A DNA stretch of 64,000 nt. Origin: Clostridia bacterium (GTDB taxonomy: Bacteria > Bacillota > Clostridia > TANB77 > CAG-508). The notes beneath the pieces are model-generated. The model had not been told where the DNA came from. It ran no database searches and saw only the letters and a list, made by a program, of their open reading frames with translations. Positions 28,331 to 36,246 of this stretch are shown piece by piece. The first letter of the stretch is position 1. Every line of letters begins with the position of its first letter. The DNA is taken from assembly GCA_900754285.1 (NCBI GenBank), contig CAAECB010000080.1, positions 1 to 64,000 on the forward strand, read 5' to 3'. The position numbers were made by a program, and so were the translations under genes.

Positions 28331-28537
28331 TTGGAAACTCTTTTAGTGATAACAGTTATAATCTTTTCTTTAGGCTTTTTATTTGAAAAAGTCACAAACT
28401 TTTTCAAGGAAATGAAATCTGGTTCTGCCAAATTGGCTAAAGGATTCGAAGCCAGGCTATCATTTGTTCCAATCGATAGCAAAAAAAGTGAAGTAAGTGC
28501 CACTAACACAAACTCCACAAACGATAACATAGATTAG
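28331..28537 (+). CDS. Small single-pass membrane protein
   Basis: A TTG start at 28331 is preceded by GGAGG at an eight-base spacing, giving 68 residues; the upstream in-frame ATG at 28283 lacks a site. One N-terminal membrane helix is followed by a basic amphipathic stretch (KVTNFFKEMKSG) and a hydrophilic tail. I do not recognise it. It ends just before a strong terminator. A leftward consensus promoter downstream could make antisense RNA to it. Confidence 0.55.
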   Translation: METLLVITVIIFSLGFLFEKVTNFFKEMKSGSAKLAKGFEARLSFVPIDSKKSEVSATNTNSTNDNID

Positions 28538-28550
28538 CAAACTAATCTGT

Positions 28551-28575
28551 AAGGAGCTTTGCTCCTTATTTTTTA
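28551..28575 (+). terminator. Terminator after the 28331 gene
   Basis: The stem AAGGAGC/GCTCCTT with a TTT loop is followed by ATTTTTTATT, a typical intrinsic terminator. Confidence 0.85.
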
Positions 28576-28667
28576 TTATATTCATTAATTGTATTTTTAT
28601 CACATGTATTCCTAGAATGTCAAGTTTTTTATCTAATGTTACAAAAAAGTTAATTTTTTGTAATGAA

Positions 28668-28696
28668 ATTGTAACATTTCTTTTTCTTCCTGTCAA
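28668..28696 (-). promoter_or_regulatory. Leftward consensus promoter
   Basis: On the minus strand TTGACA, a 17-base spacer and TACAAT form a near-perfect sigma-A promoter. A second TTGACA follows at 28619-28624. Transcription would run antisense to the small membrane protein gene; no minus-strand gene starts nearby. Confidence 0.5.
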
Positions 28697-28850
28697 TATT
28701 ATAACACAAATTTTATGTAATTTCAAGCAAAAAATTGCCTAATTTCAGCCAATTTTTGACCTTTTAAAATCAATTTTAAGCTATTTTATTTTTTATTTAA
28801 TGTAGTTATATACCTTGGTTTTTCGGTATTTTTGATAATTTTATAGTTAA

Positions 28851-28892
28851 TGACAAAATTCGACAACATTTTCATTTTTTATGTGATATAGT
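28851..28892 (+). promoter_or_regulatory. Spo0A-box promoter of the 28915 gene
   Basis: TTCGACA (28859-28865) is a 0A box; a degenerate box (ATGACAA) lies 10 bases upstream. After 21 bases comes TATAGT (28887-28892). This matches the arrangement in front of the 40431 gene base for base in spacing. Confidence 0.6.
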
Positions 28893-28914
28893 GTGAAAAA
28901 AAGGAGGTATTTAT

Positions 28915-29217
28915 ATGCGACATTTACATATTATAAGTAATGAAAATATTAAAGAATATGAAACATTATTAGAACTTTACAAAAATAAGGACTTCTCAAC
29001 TGTTAGAAATGAAAAAGAAAAGGAAATTGAAGAAGATATTCTTAAAGAACTTATACAGCAAAAGCCTATAATTGGTAAACTTTTGGCAAATGACACAACT
29101 AATTATTTATCAAGATTAAATGAAATGGATTCAACAATTGAAGGATTTCCTACTTTAATTAACACTATGCAAAATTATCTTCAAACTAATATTACTATAA
29201 TTAAAGAAGCAAAATAA
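28915..29217 (+). CDS. Unknown 100-residue protein at prophage edge
   Basis: This soluble, mostly helical protein starts MRHLHIISNENIKEYE after a perfect AGGAGG. I do not recognise it. It is the only plus-strand gene next to the lysis end of the prophage and faces the endolysin gene. A Spo0A-type promoter precedes it, so it may be expressed at the onset of sporulation. It could be a lysogenic-conversion gene or a host gene. Confidence 0.65.
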   Translation: MRHLHIISNENIKEYETLLELYKNKDFSTVRNEKEKEIEEDILKELIQQKPIIGKLLANDTTNYLSRLNEMDSTIEGFPTLINTMQNYLQTNITIIKEAK

Positions 29218-29243
29218 AGGGACTTTTTACAGCTCCTTTTATT

Positions 29244-30638
29244 TTACATCTTTATGCAATAACTTAATGCAATCCATCCACTTGGAGTTAAACCAAATCC
29301 ATTTTGAATTTTAGTAACTGTTGTTATTACTCCTCGTTTTAATCCATTGGTATATTGACTTCCTAATTTTTTATTCTGATATCTTGCATTAGATGTTAAT
29401 TGTTTATAACTCTTTATTTTATAATTTGTGCCAGGGCCTGTACGAACATTTAATACATTTGCATTAACTCTATATGTTCCTGTAGTATATTTTTGAACTG
29501 TTTCATTTTTGGCAACATCTATATATCTAGTTGTATAAGCTAATGAAATCCATCCTAAGTTTGTTTTTCCAAAGTTGTTTGACTCTGCTAATACAGTTAC
29601 TATTGAGCCTTTTGCATATCCACCAACTCTTGAGTATGATGTACTAGCTCCACTTCTTATATTCAAACCACCATTTGCCGTTACCTTAACTTGATAATTT
29701 ACTTTGTTTATATTAGATTCCACTTTATCTGTCACTATTGTTGTAGTTGTATTTTCTTTTGTGTCTGTTCTATCATTTTTGAAACAGAAAAATTTTTGAT
29801 AATTTGCATACTCTCTAAAATTCTCTATTGATACATATACTGTATTACTATTTACTGTTGCTAATCCTCTACGGCTAGATACATCAAATTTTCCATTATA
29901 CAAATATGGATCATATACTTTTATATAATCTCCTTCTATTCCTACAAGAACAATGAAATGTCCTCCGTATGTAAATAAACCTTGATTACAACTTGTTATT
30001 ATGTAATTATTATCTTTTAATTTTGTTACTGCATCATCTAATTTATAACATTCACTGTACCCAATATCAAATATATCAGCTGTCCACTTAAAAGCGCTCC
30101 AATATGTTCCTTGATTTGCACTTCTATAACCATATTTTGTATATAATTCTGCCATTGTGTCTGGTGTTATATTTCCTTTTATGCTAGACACTACCATTGC
30201 TGCTGATGTTGGTCCACATCCACTTGAACCTATTGTTTGTGATTTATTTTCTATGCTAGAATACATTTTACTAGACCATCTATTATCTAATTGTGAATAA
30301 TATGTTAAACCTGCATATTCTCCTAGTTGAACATTTGGTGCTTTTTCTGAACCATTATATGCTACTATTCCTTGCTCTTCAAACCCTTCTGACTCTGTTT
30401 CTTGAACTTCTAGACTTTGCTCGTCTGTTTCTGTTAGATTTGGTATCTCTGTACTAGATTTATTTATTTCATCTACTACTGTACTTATGGCTTCTGATAT
30501 CTTATTTGTATCAACTTGTCCAGTTTCATTATATTCTAAATAAACATTTAACAATATAGATACTGATACTAATATTGCTACTATCAAGCTTATTGTTTTT
30601 GTTTTACTTTTAAATATTTCTTTTAATTTATTTTTCAA
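29244..30638 (-). CDS. Phage endolysin: C39-like peptidase with SH3 domains
   Basis: The 464-residue protein begins at a TTG after AGGAGGGGAG. It has an N-terminal membrane helix (about 17-35), a linker, a papain-like C39_2 peptidase domain (about 105-270) with catalytic GCGPTSAAM cysteine, GGHFIVLVG histidine and YDPY aspartate motifs, and two bacterial SH3 domains (about 315-375 and 390-460, LNIRSGASTSY and LNVRTGPGTNY) that bind cell wall. It is the last late gene, as is usual for lysis functions. The membrane helix suggests an anchored or signal-arrest endolysin. Confidence 0.85.
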   Translation of the reverse strand: MKNKLKEIFKSKTKTISLIVAILVSVSILLNVYLEYNETGQVDTNKISEAISTVVDEINKSSTEIPNLTETDEQSLEVQETESEGFEEQGIVAYNGSEKAPNVQLGEYAGLTYYSQLDNRWSSKMYSSIENKSQTIGSSGCGPTSAAMVVSSIKGNITPDTMAELYTKYGYRSANQGTYWSAFKWTADIFDIGYSECYKLDDAVTKLKDNNYIITSCNQGLFTYGGHFIVLVGIEGDYIKVYDPYLYNGKFDVSSRRGLATVNSNTVYVSIENFREYANYQKFFCFKNDRTDTKENTTTTIVTDKVESNINKVNYQVKVTANGGLNIRSGASTSYSRVGGYAKGSIVTVLAESNNFGKTNLGWISLAYTTRYIDVAKNETVQKYTTGTYRVNANVLNVRTGPGTNYKIKSYKQLTSNARYQNKKLGSQYTNGLKRGVITTVTKIQNGFGLTPSGWIALSYCIKM

Positions 30639-30650
30639 TTTTCTCCCCTC

Positions 30651-30935
30651 CTAATCAATTATTTCAAATTCTTTTACTTTTTCCATTAATGCTTCTATAA
30701 ACGAATTACCTCGCAATTTAAAATATATTTCTGCACTATGCTGTATGCTTTCTAATTCATAATGTGTTATCTTTTTATCTTCTTTACATCTATCATATAT
30801 AGTCAATATGTCATTTCTTAAGCTACACTTTGTTGCTTCTATCATTGACATGCAAAAGCTAAACATTCCGATCGAAAATGTTCCCAGAAATGTAATTAGA
30901 AACCAATAATCTTTTAAAAATTCTAATACTTGCAC
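30651..30935 (-). CDS. Holin-like small membrane protein
   Basis: The 94-residue protein has one N-terminal membrane helix (about 11-33) and a charged helical C-terminus ending YFKLRGNSFIEALMEKV. Position directly before the endolysin gene suggests a holin or lysis accessory role, but the single helix and long soluble tail are not decisive. The stop of the upstream gene overlaps its start. Confidence 0.55.
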   Translation of the reverse strand: MQVLEFLKDYWFLITFLGTFSIGMFSFCMSMIEATKCSLRNDILTIYDRCKEDKKITHYELESIQHSAEIYFKLRGNSFIEALMEKVKEFEIID

Positions 30936-32773
30936 TATCCTTCCTCCTTTGTAGCTTGTAAACTATTTATTAATTTGCTTATGTCTGCTACTGCTTCTAC
31001 ATCAAAAACTGGACTTACTTCATCTGTTGAATAAATATGTGTTGTATCTTCATAACTAGTTGCTTTCTGTATTTCTTTTGCTACTGCTTTTTGTTCATCT
31101 GTAAATGGTATCCTTGTTTCTGCTGCTGTTTTATAATATACAACTACTGGTGTTCCTGCATCATATTGAGCCTTTAGCCATGCTTTAAATTCTACGATAC
31201 TACTCCATTTCGAATTAACATCTGTAACAGCTATGTACCAATTATTCGGTTCTACTTGTAGAAATATTGATAAGTCTCCATTTATAAATTGTGTTATTTC
31301 AAAATGAGTAGAATACCCTTTTCCATATTTTTCTGTTTCTTTGAAAGGTACATTTTCTGTTAATGCCAAACCAAACCTTCTTGAAATATTTGTACCAGCT
31401 GAATACAATTGCCAATTTTCTGTTCCATTTAATATGATTTTTTTCCATCCATGCACTTCTTCTTCATTATTCCAATCAAAATAGTCATCTGTTAGCATTT
31501 CTTTCTGTACTGGCATAATATACTCTTGTTTTTGTGTCTTGTCAGATTTTTCTAATATTATTTTAGTACAGCCTTGATTATATTTACTATATTCTCCTGC
31601 CTCTGTCCCCTCAACCATCTTAACTGTATAATCCACATAATCGTTTGCATTACAATCACTGCCTCGCGTTGCATAAAACCATATGAACAAATATCTATTA
31701 CTATCATTTATAGTATCTGCTACTTTATATTGCAATGTAATTACACCGTCTGTTGTATTCTGAGTTTCATCATATTTTTCATTTGATTTTGTTCCAGTAT
31801 AATCCGTATTATTTTGTCTTAATACTAAAAATCCTTTGTTTGTGCTTGTACTAGATTTTACTTTTGTTTTTAAAGTTAGTGTTTTACCTGCATAATTTGT
31901 TAGATCCATTATTTTAAAACCTACTGCACTATTAGAATTTTTCGAGCTTGTCGCAATTATTCTAAAATTAGTACTGTCAGTAATTTCTACACTAGCTTCA
32001 TTAAAGTTTCTATAATCATACTTTGTAATATCAAATATATTTATATTACTACCAACAGTTTTTATTGGACTTTGATAGTCTGGTGAAGGACTTGCTCCGT
32101 GTTGTTCGTAAGCTTTATTTTCTTTTCCTTCATATATCGCAACTTCTGTTACTGTTTTATTTACATATGTAGAGTCTGTATAAATATAACAGTTAATAGC
32201 ATTTGATATATCCACTGTATTTTGAAATGAACTTCCAAATGTTTTATTTAGAATTTGTCCCATACTATCTGTTATTACAAATGCAGCATGTGCTCCTGAA
32301 AATATGTTTCCATCAGAAAATTTGCCATGTAAATAATAGTATTTATTAACTTCCATCTTTGGAATATTTTCTTTTCCTAACCACTTGATTGTATTTCCAC
32401 TACTTGATGTCGTATATGGTAAATTAGCATTTAATAGATTATACCCTTCTCTTGTTTCCTGCTTTACATTTCCACCAACTTTAAACTTTCTAAATCGCAC
32501 ATTCTTTGCTGTATTATTTAATGTTATATTTTCTCCTTGACTGTTTACAGACGGCATTATATTGCTTATGTTTCTTAAGTTTTCTATCTCTTCTTGTAAC
32601 TCTGATATACTATTATCTTGTTCTATGTTTTTCTTTGAGACTTGTTCTGTATTGTCATCTATTTTATCCCAATTTTCATTAAGTGTTTTTTCAATATCAA
32701 AATCACTTTCTAAATCTATTTCATTTGATGTATCCCATTTAAACAATTTTAATTTTTCTGTTTCTGTTGACAT
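30935..32773 (-). CDS. Putative receptor-binding / tail fibre protein
   Basis: The start at 32773 (MSTETEKLKLFKWD) has AGGAGGAGAAT in front; the open frame extends further to 32809. The first 70 residues (SDFDIEKTLNENWDKID) resemble the N-terminal attachment part of phage baseplate upper and fibre proteins and end in a coiled coil. Beta-rich carbohydrate-binding-like domains follow. Position between tail tip and lysis genes fits a receptor-binding protein. The host receptor is unknown. Confidence 0.65.
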   Translation of the reverse strand: MSTETEKLKLFKWDTSNEIDLESDFDIEKTLNENWDKIDDNTEQVSKKNIEQDNSISELQEEIENLRNISNIMPSVNSQGENITLNNTAKNVRFRKFKVGGNVKQETREGYNLLNANLPYTTSSSGNTIKWLGKENIPKMEVNKYYYLHGKFSDGNIFSGAHAAFVITDSMGQILNKTFGSSFQNTVDISNAINCYIYTDSTYVNKTVTEVAIYEGKENKAYEQHGASPSPDYQSPIKTVGSNINIFDITKYDYRNFNEASVEITDSTNFRIIATSSKNSNSAVGFKIMDLTNYAGKTLTLKTKVKSSTSTNKGFLVLRQNNTDYTGTKSNEKYDETQNTTDGVITLQYKVADTINDSNRYLFIWFYATRGSDCNANDYVDYTVKMVEGTEAGEYSKYNQGCTKIILEKSDKTQKQEYIMPVQKEMLTDDYFDWNNEEEVHGWKKIILNGTENWQLYSAGTNISRRFGLALTENVPFKETEKYGKGYSTHFEITQFINGDLSIFLQVEPNNWYIAVTDVNSKWSSIVEFKAWLKAQYDAGTPVVVYYKTAAETRIPFTDEQKAVAKEIQKATSYEDTTHIYSTDEVSPVFDVEAVADISKLINSLQATKEEG

Positions 32774-32786
32774 ATTCTCCTCCTTT

Positions 32787-33194
32787 CTAGCTTGCTGCAA
32801 CATATACAAGAGTTGCTAATATTTGTGCCACATTTTGAGTACTACCAGAATTTTGATATATTTCAACCTCTCCTGTCGTTCTAATTTGCATATATGAATT
32901 AGGTATAAAATTATATGAAGCATTTTTTATTACAGCATGTCCTGCTACTAACTTACCTGGTCTATATTTTTCTTCTAATGTAGTTAATGCATATGCTTTA
33001 TTATTTGCTAAATTTGAAATACTTACTGTATATGCCATATTCATTACAACTAAACGGCCTATTTTATAGAATGTTGTTCCTAATGAATTTGTTGTTGAAT
33101 TTACATCTATTTCTTTTGCTATATTATTTTGAAATGTATCAAACATGGCTTTATTTAACTTTGTTGTTCCATTTTGAAAATCAATCTTTTCCAT
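32787..33194 (-). CDS. Small tail/baseplate protein
   Basis: The 135-residue protein begins MEKIDFQNGTTKLNKAMFD, a start common to small phage tail-tip proteins, and continues as a beta-rich domain with YMQIRTTGEVEIY near its end. It overlaps the end of the tail-tip gene by 14 bases. The assignment rests on position and style. Confidence 0.55.
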   Translation of the reverse strand: MEKIDFQNGTTKLNKAMFDTFQNNIAKEIDVNSTTNSLGTTFYKIGRLVVMNMAYTVSISNLANNKAYALTTLEEKYRPGKLVAGHAVIKNASYNFIPNSYMQIRTTGEVEIYQNSGSTQNVAQILATLVYVAAS

Positions 33195-35821
33195 TTATTT
33201 TTTCCTCCATTTCTTCAATTTTATTTTGAAGTTTTTCTATTAATTTTTGTTGTTCTTGTATTGCCTTACAACATAAACTTGTAAATGAATAATTGTCTAC
33301 ACCTGTATTATCTAGTGATGTTACTTCTTTTGAGTAATTATAATTGTCTCCAATTACAAATCCTAAATGCTTTTTATCTGTATCTTTTTCACTCTTTAAG
33401 TTGTATTTATATATGTCTATATTCTTTATCGTTTCAATTGCATTATCTTCTAATTTTTCAAAGTTTTTCTTTTTTCTTTCTAATGATGTTTGTGTTATTA
33501 TTGGTGAACTTATTTCATTAGGTAGCATTGAGGAATTTCCTGTCCCTATATAATTTGACATCATAGCTGATCTTTCATCACCCTTATTTACACCTATAAC
33601 ATCTGAAACCATATAAGCCATGTACGATACATCTTTAGATGAATCTTGGAATACTCTCACACCATCTAGTGTTGTATTTCCCCACATTTTAAGATTTCCT
33701 CCCTCAATTTTAGCACTGTCCATAGTTGCATTTTTACACGACATATTTCCATCTTTATCCACATTGAAATTATTACTTTTTATGGTTGTATTATCTCCTG
33801 TTAGATTTATTTCTTTTCCGTTTAAGGCTGATTTTATTTGCATCGATTGTAACTGCTTCACTAGATTGATTAATTTTTGAAATAATTTCATCATTTCCCA
33901 CCTTCTTACTTACAGTACTTGTGATATTATCTGTTGTTTGTTTTATTTCTGATTTTGTTGTTGTTAATTCTTCTTTTGTAGTATAAGTTTTTGATACTGT
34001 ACTACTGATTTCATCTCCTTTTAAATTTATTGCACTATTCATTTCTGTTGTTGTACTGTAATCTTCCAATTTCTTATTTACAGATAAATTAATTTCTTGT
34101 GCTGTCTGTTTTATTTCACTATCCATTGCTACATTAGTTGCATAAATTTCTGAATATTCACTTTTTATAGCCCCTTTAGCTGATATTTCTGCATCATAAT
34201 TCTTTATTGATAATGTATTGTTCCCTTCTTCAAGTAATATTTCAATTGTTCCTAAATCCTCTGTGATAACTTCATCTTTTATTGTTCCATCTTCATTTAT
34301 TCTTCTAATAACTTGTGCTTTTCCTTCTTTTAGTACATACTCATCATATACTGTTCCATTTTGCCTTAATGGTTCTTGTACATTCAGTTCATATTCCTTG
34401 CTTTTACCGTCCTGGTCCTTTATTACTATTAAGCTATCTCCCTTTAGATATAAGTCATCACTTAAATATAAATCATCACTTAATTTTAAAGATTCAAATA
34501 CTGTATTATTTCCTTTTATGTGTAATTCTAATAAATTCCCTTTTATACAATTTTCTAATGATATTGTTGTTATTCCTTCTATGCTTCTAGTTAAGTCTGC
34601 TATACTTGATACTTTATCTGTTATACTATCTAATGTTTGTTCATGCTCTGTTAGTTTTTCTTCATGTTCTGTTGTTTCTTGTACTAGTTGTGATATTTTT
34701 CCTTCTATTTGGTCTATATTACTTTGCACTCTTCTGTTCAAAACCTTTTGACTTTCTTTTTTAATTGTAGTTTCTTGTTTTTGTTTGGTGCTTATTGCAC
34801 TTTTTATATCAGCTATAAATCTTGTTTGATAATCTAATTCTCCTTGATATATTACTGGCTTTCCATCTATAATAATTTTATCTCCTACATCTAGTGCTGG
34901 ATCTATTATCGTTTTTCCCTCAAAGCTATTCGCTGTTAAATCTTTTACCTGATTGTAAATATTTTGAATTTGATTTGCTGTTGTAATAAACATATTTTCT
35001 TGATTTATCCATAGATTATTTCTAGTTGTATCTCCATATTTATAACTTCTAACACCATCCTCGTATGATAACTTAGATACTTGAAATTCCTCTCCCCATT
35101 TATAGCTTCCAAACAATTCTAACGGTATTTCTTGTTCATCCTGATATATTCTTCTTATATACAGTTTTCCATCTCTGCCTATAAAAGCAAATCCTCCAGC
35201 ACTTTCTGCAATATATCCTATATATTCTCTGGCACTTACTGTATTATCATATACTGCTATTTTTTCATCACAATTCAAAAAAGAAGTAGAACCTAATTCT
35301 ACTCCTGCTTTTAAGCATATTCCTTTTAATACCTCTAATAAAGTTGCTGGATATGTTAAACTACTTCCATCGTAATTAAACTCAAATTTTGACATATTAT
35401 CAATACATTTTATAGTTAATGTATTATCGTCATTTTCTTTATACTCATCTATATTAAATATTCCTATTGGTATTATTTCATATTCTCCATTGTTTTTAGT
35501 TAAACTTTTTACTTTTATTCCTTTTAGCTTTCCTAATAACATTGAATTAACTTGCTTTACTGTTAAACTACTATCTATTAATATTCCATAATCTACTTTT
35601 ACCTTTTTCATATTTTGAGGCATTTTTTCTTTATATATTTTAAATTCTATATATTTACTAGTTGTACTTCCTAATTCCAAGTTTTCTTCAAATAGTGTTT
35701 GCCCTACCTTAAAGTCCAAAACATAATCTGGATTAATTAATACGTCATCTATATAAATATTTAATATGCTTTGTACATTTTTATATATGTTTTCTTTCCA
35801 TTTTTGACTTGTATTATACAT
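33181..35821 (-). CDS. Tail-tip protein with S74-like chaperone domain, joined by +1 shift at CGG
   Basis: Codons 1-667 encode a tail hub/tip protein with an N-terminal receptor-like domain and long coiled coils. At codon 668 the frame meets CGG (33818-33820) and stops eight codons later. Skipping the C restores ISLKGKEINLTGDN and runs on for 212 codons to a peptidase S74-type intramolecular chaperone domain (DIYKYNLKSE, LGFVIGDNYNYSKEV, KAIQEQQKLIEKL). The total fits 879 residues exactly. Without the shift the protein lacks its folding domain. The C-terminal part has no credible start of its own. See the CGG finding. Confidence 0.8.
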
Positions 35822-35832
35822 TTCAAGCCCTC

Positions 35833-36243
35833 CTACGCATTTGATACTGTCTGTTTTTGCTGTACTGTTAATTCTTTTTGCATTAGATTAAAAGACACTT
35901 TCCATTTTGATTTGGAAGTGTCTTCGTCATTACCTGTTTTGTGCATTTCACTTGTTCTTTTACTTACTCTAAATTTTGCATTTTCTAGCATTCCACCTTT
36001 TACTGATGGGCACTTTACTGTTACTATTAGAGGATTTCTATATGTTAATTGTAATAGTTTTTCTGCTTCTTCCTCTGTTAAGTAATCCCATGTCATTTCT
36101 AATTTAAGCATTCCTACAGCTATTGGATTGTCTATTAATGCTCCTGTTACTTTTGATGTATAACTATCATTGTCTGTGTCTTCTATATTGTCTTTATATG
36201 TGCTTGGCGTTTTTTGTACTACACCATCTACTTTCCATAACAT
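35833..36243 (-). CDS. Distal tail-region protein
   Basis: The 136-residue protein (MLWKVDGVVQKTPST) looks like a small all-beta tail protein placed between the tape measure and tail-tip genes, where many siphophages of Firmicutes carry DUF6711-like proteins. It is transcribed with its neighbours, 11 bases before the tail-tip gene. The family name is from memory and not certain. Confidence 0.6.
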   Translation of the reverse strand: MLWKVDGVVQKTPSTYKDNIEDTDNDSYTSKVTGALIDNPIAVGMLKLEMTWDYLTEEEAEKLLQLTYRNPLIVTVKCPSVKGGMLENAKFRVSKRTSEMHKTGNDEDTSKSKWKVSFNLMQKELTVQQKQTVSNA

Positions 36244-36246
36244 ATT

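Larger units (their letters stand above)
28576..28914. other. Intergenic region at presumed left prophage edge
   Basis: No gene is supported here. The region holds a perfect AT hairpin (TTACAAAAAA with its complement, about 28639-28663), a leftward promoter (28668-28696) and a Spo0A-box promoter for the next gene. The prophage/host junction may lie here, but I cannot see a duplicated attachment core because the right end is outside the window. Confidence 0.5.

Noticed and set aside
33181..33894. A separate S74-domain gene starting at 33894
   Set aside because: The first 25 residues overlap and mimic an out-of-frame part of the tail-tip gene; the conserved part begins at the CGG junction.
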